Source: a virus
Virus record (IMG/VR): IMGVR_UViG_3300025011_000634
Coordinates: 1-36,523 of that record
Strand: one strand, 5' to 3'
Length of the DNA: 36,523 nucleotides
Shown: positions 20,494 through 28,293 of the stretch, piece by piece
Layout of the letters: every line of letters starts with the position of its first letter
How positions within the stretch are numbered: the stretch's first letter is position 1
The notes under the pieces: model-generated
What the model was told of the DNA's origin: nothing
Databases searched by the model: none
Seen by the model: the letters and a program-made list of their open reading frames with translations, nothing else
Made by a program: the position numbers and the translations under genes

Positions 20494-20760
20494 ATGAGAA
20501 TTGACATTAACGAAGAAATCTGTCTCACATCAGATTCGGATCAAATCACCGTTAACATGAAGCGTACTGTCACGAAAAAGGACAGTGAAAACTTTGGCAA
20601 GGAAGCTCTCGTACCGTTGGCTTATCTGAAGAATCTTCCGCAGTGTGCTAAATTCCTGATTGACCATAAGGTTAGGGTATCGGATGCTACTACGTTTAAG
20701 GAGTTGCTTGAAGAGGTTAGGGAGTTCAAGAGGGAACTTATGGAGTTGTTGGATATTTAG
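20494..20760 (+). CDS. hypothetical early protein
   Basis: 88 residues, ATG behind AAGGAGGACAAGCAC. An N-terminal beta-rich half (ICLTSDSDQITVNMKRTVTK) is followed by a helical C-terminus (TFKELLEEVREFKRELMELL), perhaps an oligomerising coil. No function recognised. Confidence 0.55.
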   Translation: MRIDINEEICLTSDSDQITVNMKRTVTKKDSENFGKEALVPLAYLKNLPQCAKFLIDHKVRVSDATTFKELLEEVREFKRELMELLDI

Positions 20761-20772
20761 GAGGGATGTCAA

Positions 20773-21012
20773 ATGGTACAACCACAACCAACTCAACGGT
20801 GCATTTGTGGTCGCACGATGATCTTTCCAGATGGAGAAATAAAGACAGTCTGCCAATGCTCTCGCGTCTGGGAAATTAGCACAGAGGGGATATGGTTCAC
20901 GAATCTAATGTTCCCATTTTGCCAGGGAGAATGTTCTAGGCAGACGAATGTGCCTATTGTGGCAAAGGTTGAGCGAGTGAGAAATAAGCGGAAGAGGAAG
21001 GCGATGAAATGA
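20773..21012 (+). CDS. small Cys-rich protein
   Basis: 79 residues, ATG behind AGGAGGGATGTCAA. Six Cys in three groups (RCICGRTM, VCQCSRVW, FCQGECS), followed by a very basic tail (KVERVRNKRKRKAMK). Looks like a zinc-ribbon with a nucleic-acid-binding tail. Overlaps the next gene (ATGA). Confidence 0.5.
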   Translation: MVQPQPTQRCICGRTMIFPDGEIKTVCQCSRVWEISTEGIWFTNLMFPFCQGECSRQTNVPIVAKVERVRNKRKRKAMK

Positions 21013-21314
21013 TCCACAAGGAAGGTGGTTGGAAAGAAAAGTATGTAATACTCAAACCGACAAAGGTGACATGTACAACTTGCGACTCCAACAAAACAGA
21101 CTGCGGAATGGCTTGTGATGGTGAAGTTAAGCTAATGGAAGTGGATAAAAATGCAACATATTTTGTTCTTCGCCTAGACACCGACCCACACGCTAGGGCG
21201 GCTGCTAGGGAATACGCGCGAAGCGTCTCTGATGAAAATATTCAGTTATCTAGGGATATTTACCGAAAGGTTTATGAATGCGCTGACAAGCTTATAAAGG
21301 AGGGAAAGCTGTAA
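21009..21314 (+). CDS. hypothetical protein with Cys cluster
   Basis: 101 residues, ATG overlapping the previous stop. Four Cys near residues 22-36 (VTCTTCDSNKTDCGMACDGE) followed by a beta phrase (KNATYFVLRLDTDPHARAAA) and a helical end. Unknown function. Overlaps the next start by one base. Confidence 0.5.
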   Translation: MIHKEGGWKEKYVILKPTKVTCTTCDSNKTDCGMACDGEVKLMEVDKNATYFVLRLDTDPHARAAAREYARSVSDENIQLSRDIYRKVYECADKLIKEGKL

Positions 21315-21634
21315 TGTTAAAAAGATTAATCAAGGCCATCGGCTATCAAGCGTCAAAAATAGGCTGGATCAACCGCGAAATCCAAGCTTACAAAATCGAG
21401 CAGGAAAAGAAGGTCATCAAGGAGCGTATCAAGCACAACAAAGCTGATTTTACCGAGTTAATGCGGTGTGGTAATACGGTTCGAGGCGAGGATAAGGAAG
21501 ATGGCAGGATGAAAGTTGTAGCGGTGGATTATGTTGGTAGGGGGAGAGTTGGGGAGCCGTTTAACCCGGTGTTTACGAGGATGAACTGTATTAATTGGGC
21601 AGAGAAGTCTAAGAAGGTTGGGGATGGGTATTGA
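21314..21634 (+). CDS. hypothetical basic protein
   Basis: 106 residues, start shared with the previous stop (TAATG). The basic helical first half (IKAIGYQASKIGWINREIQA, KIEQEKKVIKERIKH) and Gly-rich second half contain no recognised motif. It overlaps the methylase start by four bases. Confidence 0.45.
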   Translation: MLKRLIKAIGYQASKIGWINREIQAYKIEQEKKVIKERIKHNKADFTELMRCGNTVRGEDKEDGRMKVVAVDYVGRGRVGEPFNPVFTRMNCINWAEKSKKVGDGY

Positions 21635-22791
21635 GTGGACTAAGGTTCGTCGACCTATTCTGTGGCATTGGCACAATCAGAATGGGAATGGAGCAAGCAT
21701 CCCACGAATGCGTTTACTCGGTTGAATGGGACAAGCATAAACGAAAGATATACTCAATCATTTTTGGAAAGGAGCCAGAAGGTAGTGACATTCGAGCAAC
21801 TAACGCTAGAGATATACCAAGAGCAGATGTGTGGTGCTTTGGGGCACCCTGCCAAGATTTTTCCATTGCAGGAAAGCGAGCAGGAATGGAAGGAGAAGGG
21901 TCATCCCTTGTACTCGAAGTTTTTCGACTCATCAGGGAAACCACGGAAGAAGATCGACCCAAATACCTTATCTATGAAAACGTTAAAGGAATGCTTTCTT
22001 CAAACAGGGGAAGAGATTTTCTCGGAATCCTCGATCAAATGGTCTCGCTCGGCTACGATCGAATTGAATACAGTTTGCTCAATTCCAAAGATTTCGGAGT
22101 CCCCCAAAATAGGGAAAGGGTGTTCGTTGTTGGACATCTTAGAGGAAGAAGTTCTGGAAAAGTATTTCCTCTCGTCAGTACAGACAGAGAGGTTACTGCA
22201 AACATTAAGTGTCTCGGAAACTTAATGCCAAGCGGAAATAAAAACAATTCAGTACCAGGTAGGGTTTACGATGCTGAGGGAATTAGTCCTTGCTTGCGAA
22301 CTCCAACGGGCGGTATGACAACTCTGATAATCGTGATCCAGAAAACCCATGGAGCAACAACAACTATTCATTATAACGAAACAGGAACACTGCAAGCCGC
22401 TAGATTGGACAAGGTTCCGTGCGTGGTAGTCCATAACGAACTTAAACTCACCGATATATCTAACTGCATTGACGCTAACTACCACAAAGGGTTAGATAAC
22501 CACGGGCAAAGGACTGGGATGATTCAGATGGCGAGAGGTTTTAATCAGGGAGGAATCCACGAAATATCTCCAACCCTAACTAAGAATAGTTGGGAGCAGA
22601 ACGATCATTTATTGCAGAACTCCAGAATTCGCAAACTGACCCCAAGGGAATGTTGGAGACTCCAGGGAATCCCCGACGAAATTACAGATAAAGTAATCCA
22701 AGCGGGAATAAGCGATACGCAAATGTATCGCGGTGCCGGGGATGCTTGTACCGTAAACGTAATTTATGAAATTGCCAAAAAACTCACATAG
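21631..22791 (+). CDS. C5-cytosine DNA methyltransferase
   Basis: 386 residues from a TTG overlapping the preceding stop (TTGA). Conserved motifs in order: I FVDLFCGIGT (6-15), IV GAPCQDFS with catalytic Cys74, VI ENVKG (116-120), VIII QNRERVF (159-165), IX RKLTPRECWRLQGIPDE, X QMYRGAGDACTVNVI. It transfers methyl from SAM to C5 of cytosine in a specific sequence read by the region between VIII and IX. No partner nuclease is nearby, so it most likely protects phage DNA from host restriction. Motif X has GD where GN is usual. A 187-codon second frame lies inside it (see findings). Confidence 0.92.
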   Translation: MSGLRFVDLFCGIGTIRMGMEQASHECVYSVEWDKHKRKIYSIIFGKEPEGSDIRATNARDIPRADVWCFGAPCQDFSIAGKRAGMEGEGSSLVLEVFRLIRETTEEDRPKYLIYENVKGMLSSNRGRDFLGILDQMVSLGYDRIEYSLLNSKDFGVPQNRERVFVVGHLRGRSSGKVFPLVSTDREVTANIKCLGNLMPSGNKNNSVPGRVYDAEGISPCLRTPTGGMTTLIIVIQKTHGATTTIHYNETGTLQAARLDKVPCVVVHNELKLTDISNCIDANYHKGLDNHGQRTGMIQMARGFNQGGIHEISPTLTKNSWEQNDHLLQNSRIRKLTPRECWRLQGIPDEITDKVIQAGISDTQMYRGAGDACTVNVIYEIAKKLT

Positions 22792-22806
22792 AAAGGAGCA
22801 ACCAAC

Positions 22807-23238
22807 ATGAGAAAACTAACCAAAGATGAACTCTCATCCATCCAAGATCTAGAAGACAGCTCACTCATAGAGCAGTGGTCGATCGACGGTCATTCCAGCT
22901 CACTAAGGCGCGTAACGGTCATATCTAAGGTTAATGCGAGCTGGAACGAGATAGATGCCTTGCTGAATACTATCTTCCCTGAATTAGAATATCGAGGCAA
23001 GGCAGGAATTAGTGTCGAGGATGGAGTTATCTCGGAATACTTCTCGATTGATGTTGATAGAGAAACCCTAATCAATCTTGTGATCAAGAAGTCTTTTGAG
23101 CAAAAAGAAGGAATCTCCGCGCCAACAGAGATTCCGACTGACAAGGAAACTACTCACTTAGATTGTATCATAGGAAACTCAATAGCAGAACTAGTTGGGC
23201 CGTGCAGCATTGAACAAATAATTAAGCAGGAGGGGTAA
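22807..23238 (+). CDS. hypothetical early protein
   Basis: 143 residues, ATG behind GAAAGGAGCAACCAAC. Acidic alpha/beta protein (QDLEDSSLIEQWSIDGHSSS, LLNTIFPELEYRGKAGISVE) with no recognised motif. Between the methylase and small Cys-rich genes. Not assignable. Confidence 0.55.
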   Translation: MRKLTKDELSSIQDLEDSSLIEQWSIDGHSSSLRRVTVISKVNASWNEIDALLNTIFPELEYRGKAGISVEDGVISEYFSIDVDRETLINLVIKKSFEQKEGISAPTEIPTDKETTHLDCIIGNSIAELVGPCSIEQIIKQEG

Positions 23239-23241
23239 TAA

Positions 23242-23454
23242 TTGAACATATCAGAAGTTCAGGCCAAAGAAGTCTGTAAAATCGGTCAAGGAAATGAATG
23301 CTGCCGCTATCTAACTCTAAGTTCATTAGGGTTTCTATGCGGCAAACACACAGAGCTAAGAAGTGTATTAAATGCAAAGGTGGACAGGGGAGAAATGGTA
23401 GCACAGGGGGATAATTGCGAGGGGTTGACTGGTGCGGAAGTGTTCAGGGTATGA
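23242..23454 (+). CDS. Cys-rich hypothetical protein
   Basis: 70 residues, TTG behind GCAGGAGGGGTAATAA. Cys residues at CKIGQGNECCRYL and FLCGKH in the first half resemble a metal-binding knuckle seen in some small phage proteins. The rest is unassigned. Overlaps the following ATG (ATGA). Confidence 0.5.
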   Translation: MNISEVQAKEVCKIGQGNECCRYLTLSSLGFLCGKHTELRSVLNAKVDRGEMVAQGDNCEGLTGAEVFRV

Positions 23455-23654
23455 CCGAAAACATCTTCCGTGGTCGGGAATGGTACAGGGAATTTAAAGA
23501 GCAGGACCACGAACATGGGGAATGCACTGAAGAACCGGAAGAGGAAATAGACTTGGAGGAATGCCCGTACTGCGAACATAATAACCATTGTCCCGGTGGA
23601 TGCCAAACAGGAGCGTTGCATCATTGGAAATTCGAGAAGAAGGAAGAGGGATAA
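23451..23654 (+). CDS. small acidic Cys/His-rich protein
   Basis: 67 residues from ATG overlapping the previous stop. An acidic middle (CTEEPEEEIDLEECPYCEHN) and Cys/His cluster (CPYC, HCPGGC, HH) suggest zinc binding. An in-frame ATG at 23415 lies inside the upstream gene without a ribosome site and is not used. Function unknown. Confidence 0.5.
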   Translation: MTENIFRGREWYREFKEQDHEHGECTEEPEEEIDLEECPYCEHNNHCPGGCQTGALHHWKFEKKEEG

Positions 23655-23657
23655 TGT

Positions 23658-24221
23658 ATGAATTGGCTAAATGATACCGAACTAACTGAAGCTAACGACA
23701 TGCTTTTTACGGGCGGAACAGAGGAAAAGGAACATTTCAAAATAACAGACCTGCAAACCTTAAATTGGGCCATGCGTAAACTTTCTGTATTGGACAAAAA
23801 ACGAGCAGAAGAGGTTGCTGTTACCAATGCAGAGATTGAGCGCATACAACAATGGTTCACCAAGCAGGACAAGCAGTATCAATACAGCAAGGAGTACCTC
23901 GAAAGACTTATTGGGGATTACGCAGAAACACAACGCGTTGAAGATCCTAAGTGGAAGGGTAGTAAGACTCCTTACGGAAAGATTAATTTCCATAAACAAA
24001 AGGATCAGTGGGAGTATGACGAGGAGGCTTTAGTAGCCTACTTGGAAAAAGAACGCAAGACATCATTACTAAAGGTTAAAAAGGAACCTATAAAAGAGCT
24101 TATTAAGGATTTCTTTACCCTTAGTAATGGGCATTTAATCAATGAAAATACGGGCGAGATAGTTCCCGGAGTGACTATTACCGAGCGTGAGGCTAAATTA
24201 TCCATAAAGTTGGAGGGATAA
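23658..24221 (+). CDS. host-nuclease inhibitor Gam-like protein
   Basis: 187 residues, ATG behind GAGGGATAATGT. The pattern KITDLQTLNWAMRKLSVLDK, a long helical hairpin (ERIQQWFTKQDKQYQ...YLERLIGDYAETQRV), then SKTPYGKINFHKQKDQWEYD and VAYLEKE fits the Mu Gam/Gp157-like family of helical phage proteins that bind DNA ends and block RecBCD/AddAB-type nucleases. It lies immediately before the ERF annealing gene, as these proteins often do. Confidence 0.75.
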   Translation: MNWLNDTELTEANDMLFTGGTEEKEHFKITDLQTLNWAMRKLSVLDKKRAEEVAVTNAEIERIQQWFTKQDKQYQYSKEYLERLIGDYAETQRVEDPKWKGSKTPYGKINFHKQKDQWEYDEEALVAYLEKERKTSLLKVKKEPIKELIKDFFTLSNGHLINENTGEIVPGVTITEREAKLSIKLEG

Positions 24222-24223
24222 GT

Positions 24224-24865
24224 GTGAATAAATCTGACAGCATAGCGAATCTAGCCCAAGCGTTAGCTCTATTCCAAGGCGAGGTATCTAATCCAAAGAA
24301 CAGCGCAAATAACCCATTTTTTAAGAGCAAATATGCGCCTTTAAACGAGGTTATTAACACAGTTAAGCCTATTATGGCTAAACAGGGGTTAAGCGTCCTA
24401 CAAAGCCCTTCTGGTGATGGTGAGAGGATTGTGATCACTACCCTCCTAATGCACTCGTCGGGGGAATGGATAGAAGGTGACCCCCTCATACTTAAAGCTG
24501 ATAAGGTGACAGCGCAGGGAGCAGGGAGTGCAATAACCTACGGAAGACGCTATGCGCTCTCAGCTATATTGGGTATTACGAGCGAAGAAGACGATGATGC
24601 CAACCATGCGACAGGAAATAAAGAAAAATCAGATACTAATCAAAAGCCAAGGGAACCGGATGTAAAACCTCAGCAGAATAATCAAAAACCAATAAACTGG
24701 CCAGCATTCTGGCAGGGTTGCAAAAACATTGGCTTTACTCAAGAAGAAGTTCACGAATTCGCCAAAGTTAGCAGCATTAAGGATTGGGACAGATCGAAAT
24801 TAGATAAACTTCTCGTTGATCTTAAGGCAAGTAAATCCAGTCTTTCAGCATCGGAAAGTAAGTAA
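24224..24865 (+). CDS. ERF-family single-strand annealing protein
   Basis: 213 residues, GTG behind TTGGAGGGATAAGT. The ERF core is clear: NPFFKSKYAPLNEVINTVKP, GLSVLQSPSG, VITTLLMHSSGEWIE and GAGSAITYGRRYALSAILGI. ERF proteins anneal complementary single strands during phage recombination and genome circularisation. The C-terminal part (QNNQKPINWPAFWQGCKNIG onwards) is a small helical domain. Paired with the upstream Gam-like gene and, further on, SSB and a RuvC-like resolvase. Confidence 0.9.
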   Translation: MNKSDSIANLAQALALFQGEVSNPKNSANNPFFKSKYAPLNEVINTVKPIMAKQGLSVLQSPSGDGERIVITTLLMHSSGEWIEGDPLILKADKVTAQGAGSAITYGRRYALSAILGITSEEDDDANHATGNKEKSDTNQKPREPDVKPQQNNQKPINWPAFWQGCKNIGFTQEEVHEFAKVSSIKDWDRSKLDKLLVDLKASKSSLSASESK

Positions 24866-24870
24866 ATAAA

Positions 24871-24891
24871 GGGGTAGCCAACAACTACCCC
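24871..24891 (+). promoter_or_regulatory. intergenic hairpin
   Basis: GGGGTAG-7 nt-CTACCCC, perfect 7-bp stem between ERF and the next gene, with no T-run. It sits 8 bases before a GAGGTGAT ribosome site. Similar G-rich hairpins precede genes at 27507-27538 and 34949-34973. Confidence 0.45.
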
Positions 24892-24911
24892 AATCCTCAG
24901 AGGTGATGCAA

Positions 24912-25376
24912 TTGGATTACCAATACTATATAACCCCCTCAGACTACGCTAAAGCCCTCTCTAATGGTATTAGCTACAATCTACTTACCAAGCGCGTCAG
25001 AGACTACGCATGGGGCATAGAGAGGGCTACGACAACGCCACCGCAAAGCCATAGTAAGTGGAATGGATGGCTTGAGGTAGCTAAACAAAACGGTATAAGC
25101 CATTCTACTTTTTACACGCGGATAAACAGGGATGAGATGTCGCCAGAAAAAGCAGCTACAACCCCGATTACACCGCAACATGTAATTAGCCAAAAGATGT
25201 CAGAAAAAACACGGATATATCCTAAGAAATATGCAGACATGGCGATTGCTAATGGAATATCTCGCTATGCATTTGTCGAAAGAATGAGTAGAGGGTGGGA
25301 ACCATTGGATGCGGCAACAAGGCCGATAGATACAAGCCGATGGAGTAAGGAAAAGAAGGAGATGGCAAGAAAATGA
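24912..25376 (+). CDS. protein with tandem HTH-like repeats
   Basis: 154 residues from the TTG at 24912, optimally spaced from GAGGTGAT. ATG 24906 and GTG 24903 overlap that site. Three repeats of about 45-55 residues are visible: ALSNGISYNLLTKRVRDYAW..ERATTTP, AKQNGISHSTFYTRINRD..PEKAATTP and AIANGISRYAFVERMSRGWEPLDAATRP. Each has the NGIS..F..R......AAT.P pattern of a small HTH unit. Phage proteins built this way may bind DNA as short-repeat readers. The target is unknown. Confidence 0.6.
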   Translation: MDYQYYITPSDYAKALSNGISYNLLTKRVRDYAWGIERATTTPPQSHSKWNGWLEVAKQNGISHSTFYTRINRDEMSPEKAATTPITPQHVISQKMSEKTRIYPKKYADMAIANGISRYAFVERMSRGWEPLDAATRPIDTSRWSKEKKEMARK

Positions 25377-25639
25377 GGGCAATGGGTATTACACGCAAAA
25401 TGGACAACCTTAATCGTTTGGTGATCCCAAAAGAGCTGTGCAAGTCGTTGAATATTGGGGCAGGTACTCCGATGGAGATACTTGCCAATGACAAGGGGAT
25501 ATACCTAAAGAAGTCGAGCGTTGGATGCACGTTCTGTCAGAGCGTGGATGATGTCGTAGCGTGGCATGGGGTTTTGGTTTGCAAAGTATGTGCCGGGGAT
25601 ATTTTAGCGAAGAGCGTGAAGGAGAGTGTTGGAGGATGA
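25373..25639 (+). CDS. AbrB/SpoVT-like transcription regulator with zinc ribbon
   Basis: 88 residues, ATG overlapping the previous stop. Residues 3-50 are a swapped-hairpin AbrB domain (GITRKMDNLNRLVIPKELCK, SLNIGAGTPMEI...IYLKK). The remainder is a Cys-pair ribbon (GCTFCQSVDDV, VLVCKVCAGDI). AbrB-type proteins are transition-state repressors in Bacillus, and phage copies may tune host or phage genes. The domain plus C-terminal ribbon layout is common in Firmicutes mobile DNA. Confidence 0.85.
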   Translation: MRAMGITRKMDNLNRLVIPKELCKSLNIGAGTPMEILANDKGIYLKKSSVGCTFCQSVDDVVAWHGVLVCKVCAGDILAKSVKESVGG

Positions 25640-25989
25640 AAACGGGTGAAATGTATACCTATGTTCTGAATAATCCAGAAGCTAGATTCCATAGGCTTAA
25701 CATGAATAATGCTTCTTACGGGTTCGTAAACGGTACTCTTGTATATGGCGAAACCAAAATAGCTACAGAGGTTCCGCGTCCTGATGAGGATTGGGAATTA
25801 GTTCCTCAAGAAGTAACGTGGCAGGAAGCTATACAGGGATGGTTGGATGGTAAGTCGTTTTACATTGAACTTGGAGGTACGAGATACACGCAAAGTAGAG
25901 GAAGTAGATTGGGTTGCTTCAATAATAATCTACTTAACGGCTTTGGTGGTGGACTCTTCAGGGAAGGAAAATGGTTCATCGTAGGGTAA
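25636..25989 (+). CDS. hypothetical phage protein
   Basis: 117 residues from the ATG at 25636, overlapping the AbrB stop (ATGA) behind AAGGAGAGTGTTGGAGG. Residues 50-75 (DEDWELVPQEVTWQEAIQGW) are a phrase I have seen in small phage early proteins. Aromatic and Gly-rich C-terminus (NNNLLNGFGGGLFREGKWFI). Role unknown. Confidence 0.55.
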   Translation: MKTGEMYTYVLNNPEARFHRLNMNNASYGFVNGTLVYGETKIATEVPRPDEDWELVPQEVTWQEAIQGWLDGKSFYIELGGTRYTQSRGSRLGCFNNNLLNGFGGGLFREGKWFIVG

Positions 25990-26017
25990 AAATAAAGCAG
26001 AGATTAATCCTCTCTGC
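25986..26017 (-). terminator. terminator of the leftward RHH gene
   Basis: GCAGAG (25997-26002) and CTCTGC (26012-26017) form a stem that overlaps the RHH stop. On the minus strand it is followed by TTTATTTTTAC. It may also stop rightward transcription from the AbrB group. Confidence 0.7.
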
Positions 26018-26186
26018 CGACTGAATCCTTATTTTTATCCTTGTGCTTTTTAATTAAATCCTCTATAGCTTCATCAAGTAAACGAGTAGCAGGTATTCTT
26101 GTCTGTTCTGCTAATTCCCTGAAATCTTTAAGGATTTTCTTATCTACTGAACCGCCATAGCGTTCTCTATTCTTCAGTTCACCCAT
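26004..26186 (-). CDS. ribbon-helix-helix repressor
   Basis: 60 residues, ATG behind AAAAGGGGGAATTTGAT. GGSVDKKILKDFRELAEQTR followed by IPATRLLDEAIEDLIKKHKD is a typical ribbon-helix-helix. It is transcribed opposite to the replication genes from an extended -10 (TGGTATAAT). Three 20-bp-spaced CTTATG repeats lie between it and the rightward promoter, making it the likely regulator of both itself and the replication operon. Confidence 0.75.
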   Translation of the reverse strand: MGELKNRERYGGSVDKKILKDFRELAEQTRIPATRLLDEAIEDLIKKHKDKNKDSVGRED

Positions 26187-26208
26187 ATCAAATTCCCCCT
26201 TTTAACGT

Positions 26209-26267
26209 ATTATACCACCTTATGCGAAGAATATACAGCTTATGATTTGTTCTTGAAGCTTATGATT
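26209..26267. promoter_or_regulatory. RHH promoter and three 20-bp-spaced operator repeats
   Basis: Leftward extended -10 TGGTATAAT (hexamer 26209-26214, minus strand). CTTATG begins at 26219, 26239 and 26259, exactly 20 bp apart. The last two are part of an identical AGCTTATGATT (26237-26247 and 26257-26267). The third copy touches the -35 of the rightward promoter. RHH proteins commonly bind direct repeats cooperatively. Confidence 0.65.
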
Positions 26268-26281
26268 AATTGTGATATAAT
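26253..26281 (+). promoter_or_regulatory. promoter of the replication operon
   Basis: TTGAAG (26253-26258), 17 bp, TATAAT (26276-26281) with TG one base before the hexamer (TGATATAAT): one of the strongest rightward promoters in the window. The last CTTATG repeat overlaps its -35. 26282-26388 has no gene. Confidence 0.8.
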
Positions 26282-26388
26282 ATTAATATAGGAAGGAACG
26301 AGGTGAAGGTAAGTAATTGGGCAACATAAGGAGTCCTTGTCACTATGAATTAAAGCAATCGAAATAATTAAAAATAAGGAGTGAGAAC

Positions 26389-26775
26389 ATTATCAAAAAC
26401 TATAGAAAAAGCGTTCTTGAAATGGCAAAAGGTGCCTTAATTGAGCAGTTTAATACTGAGTTCGTAAAGATCGGCTCCAATATCCTTGACCCGAATACGG
26501 ATGCCACTAAGGCCCGTAAAATTACCCTGACATTAACCTTTAAACCGGATGAAAACCGTGAATTCATTGGGTGGGAAGCTCAGGCCAAATCAACCCTTGC
26601 CCCTGTCATGCCGATTGCAACGAGGTTCTTCTTGGGTACAGATAAAGACGGAATTCCTGTCGCTACGGAGATTGTTCGCGACGATCCAAATCAAGTCCAT
26701 ATCTTCGACGAACCGGAAGATGGTCAACCCGAAGTCCAAGAATCGAAAGTATTAAAATTTGGGAGTGTGAAATAA
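26389..26775 (+). CDS. 'replication terminator'-like phage protein
   Basis: 117 residues from the ATG at 26422, or 128-129 if begun at the ATT at 26389, which lies 7 bases past AAGGAG. The ATG has no ribosome site. The extra residues (IKNYRKSVLEMAKGALIEQF) continue the homologous-looking start of a family that I recall as annotated 'replication terminator protein' in Gram-positive phages and plasmids. Other family phrases: NILDPNTDATKARKITLTLT, KSTLAPVMPIATRFFLG. True function unknown. Partner of the next gene. Confidence 0.7.
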   Translation: MIKNYRKSVLEMAKGALIEQFNTEFVKIGSNILDPNTDATKARKITLTLTFKPDENREFIGWEAQAKSTLAPVMPIATRFFLGTDKDGIPVATEIVRDDPNQVHIFDEPEDGQPEVQESKVLKFGSVK

Positions 26776-27489
26776 ATGATCAAAGCAGCTTTACAGTATA
26801 TAAATTCCTTCCGAGATACGGAAATTACAGAACACAATGGGTTCCAATTCTCTAATCGTCAACTCATTCAGCTTCCCGAAGATGCGCCAAGTATATTCTC
26901 CACAAAGACACTCGCAAGCCTTGTTGAACTAATCCTCAAGGAACACTCTCACAACTCTCTGAATGACCTTATCGTCCACATTGATAGTCCCACTAAGGTA
27001 AATGTCCACACAACTCTTCGCGGGCACCTTGACCGCTTTAGCCTTTATACCGCAACAGCCGAGCTGCCACGCATTATCCTTGATAGTTACATCAACCTTG
27101 AGGCCATGAACATCTTGTTAAAAAGTGCATTTGTGCAAAACGGGACACGGGACGAACTCATTAAGGTCCTTGGACAAGTCGTTGAGGATGCGATAAAAAC
27201 TAGCGTTGACGATGGTATGTCGCAGACCGTAACCGTTAATACTGGTGTTCGATCACTTGCCAAGATGGAAATGCCTACAATTGTGAAGCTGGCACCTTAT
27301 CGGACGTTTATCGAAGTCTCCCAGCCTGAAGGGGAATTCCTACTTCGCCTAAGAAAAGGGCCGGAGGCGGCGTTATTCGAAGCAGATGGTGGAGCGTGGA
27401 AGATGGCTGCACGACAGAATATTAAACAGTATTTCGAGGTTGCGCTTGCCGGATTAATTGAGGCCGGAAGGGTTATCGTTACTGAGTAA
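26776..27489 (+). CDS. conserved phage/plasmid protein near replication genes
   Basis: 237 residues starting right after the previous stop. Phrases IVHIDSPTKVNVHTTLRGHL, VTVNTGVRSLAKMEMPTIVK, LAPYRTFIEVSQPEGEFLLR and AALFEADGGAWKMAARQNIK belong to a conserved protein that usually accompanies the 'replication terminator'-like protein in Firmicutes phages. No biochemical function is known to me. A structural or processivity role in replication is a guess. Confidence 0.65.
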   Translation: MIKAALQYINSFRDTEITEHNGFQFSNRQLIQLPEDAPSIFSTKTLASLVELILKEHSHNSLNDLIVHIDSPTKVNVHTTLRGHLDRFSLYTATAELPRIILDSYINLEAMNILLKSAFVQNGTRDELIKVLGQVVEDAIKTSVDDGMSQTVTVNTGVRSLAKMEMPTIVKLAPYRTFIEVSQPEGEFLLRLRKGPEAALFEADGGAWKMAARQNIKQYFEVALAGLIEAGRVIVTE

Positions 27490-27506
27490 CGCATATATCG
27501 ACATCT

Positions 27507-27538
27507 TGGGAACCAACTACATAAAAACAGGGTTCCCA
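27507..27538 (+). promoter_or_regulatory. intergenic hairpin
   Basis: TGGGAACC-16 nt-GGTTCCCA, a perfect 8-bp stem in the 75-base gap before the winged-helix initiator gene. A weak CTTT follows, so partial termination or mRNA processing is possible. Confidence 0.45.
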
Positions 27539-27564
27539 CTTTAAATGATAGAGGATGATTAAAA

Positions 27565-28293
27565 TTGAAGCACAGTGTATTAGGTTTCCAGCAAACCAAG
27601 TTAATTGAAAACGGTTTAAGCGTAGAGGATGCCTTTGTACTCAGAGTGATTAAGGATATGTATTCTTCAGCCACTATGGAATTCAAAGACTTTGATGGGA
27701 TTAAATACATGTGGATCAATTATTCTTACCTATTAGACCAAATACCAATTATCGGAAGTAAGAGAAACTTAATGCGGAAGATTGAACTATACGGAAAAGA
27801 ATATCTTCTACTTAGAACACTGGAAAAAACAAGAAAGGGTAAAAAGGGGAACTTTTCCTATATATCCCCCACTGCCAAATTAGATGAATTACAGGATTAT
27901 GACCTTATGACAGAATCGCATAAGGGTTATGACAAAACTGACATAAGGGTTATGACAGAATCGCACAACAAAGATACTTCTATTAGTGATACTTCTATAA
28001 AAGATATATCTCTTGTCGATTTCTTTGAATTAATCTGGAAGCTCTATCCCAAAAAAGAAGGTAAGGGTGGAGTTAGCAAAACTCAAAAGGAAAAACTGCA
28101 CAAGATCGGTATCGAAGAAATGACAAGGGCTATTAGCAGGTACATCAAAGCAAAAGTGGGAGAAGACAAGAAGTACCTGCAAATGGGAAGCACCTTCTTT
28201 AATAGCGGATATGTAGATTACTTGGACAAGAACTATCAGACGGACAAGCCCATACGACCACCCATGAAAATCATTGTAGAGGATAGAGACTAG
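27565..28293 (+). CDS. winged-helix replication initiator-like protein
   Basis: 242 residues, TTG behind AGAGGATGATTAAAA. The N-terminal ~95 residues (LSVEDAFVLRVIKDMYSSAT, YMWINYSYLLDQIPIIGSKR, NLMRKIELYGKEYLLLRTLE) form the winged helix of phage replisome organisers. A repeat-bearing linker (two copies of VMTESH/LMTESH-type) separates it from a C-terminal domain (LVDFFELIWKLYPKKEGKGG onwards), a pattern seen in DnaD/helicase-loader-like proteins. Directly before the primase-helicase, so initiator or helicase-loader is likely. Confidence 0.7.
   Translation: MKHSVLGFQQTKLIENGLSVEDAFVLRVIKDMYSSATMEFKDFDGIKYMWINYSYLLDQIPIIGSKRNLMRKIELYGKEYLLLRTLEKTRKGKKGNFSYISPTAKLDELQDYDLMTESHKGYDKTDIRVMTESHNKDTSISDTSIKDISLVDFFELIWKLYPKKEGKGGVSKTQKEKLHKIGIEEMTRAISRYIKAKVGEDKKYLQMGSTFFNSGYVDYLDKNYQTDKPIRPPMKIIVEDRD

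Noticed and set aside
21631-22791. Restriction-modification system
   Set aside because: No restriction endonuclease candidate flanks the methylase. An orphan phage methylase is the better reading.
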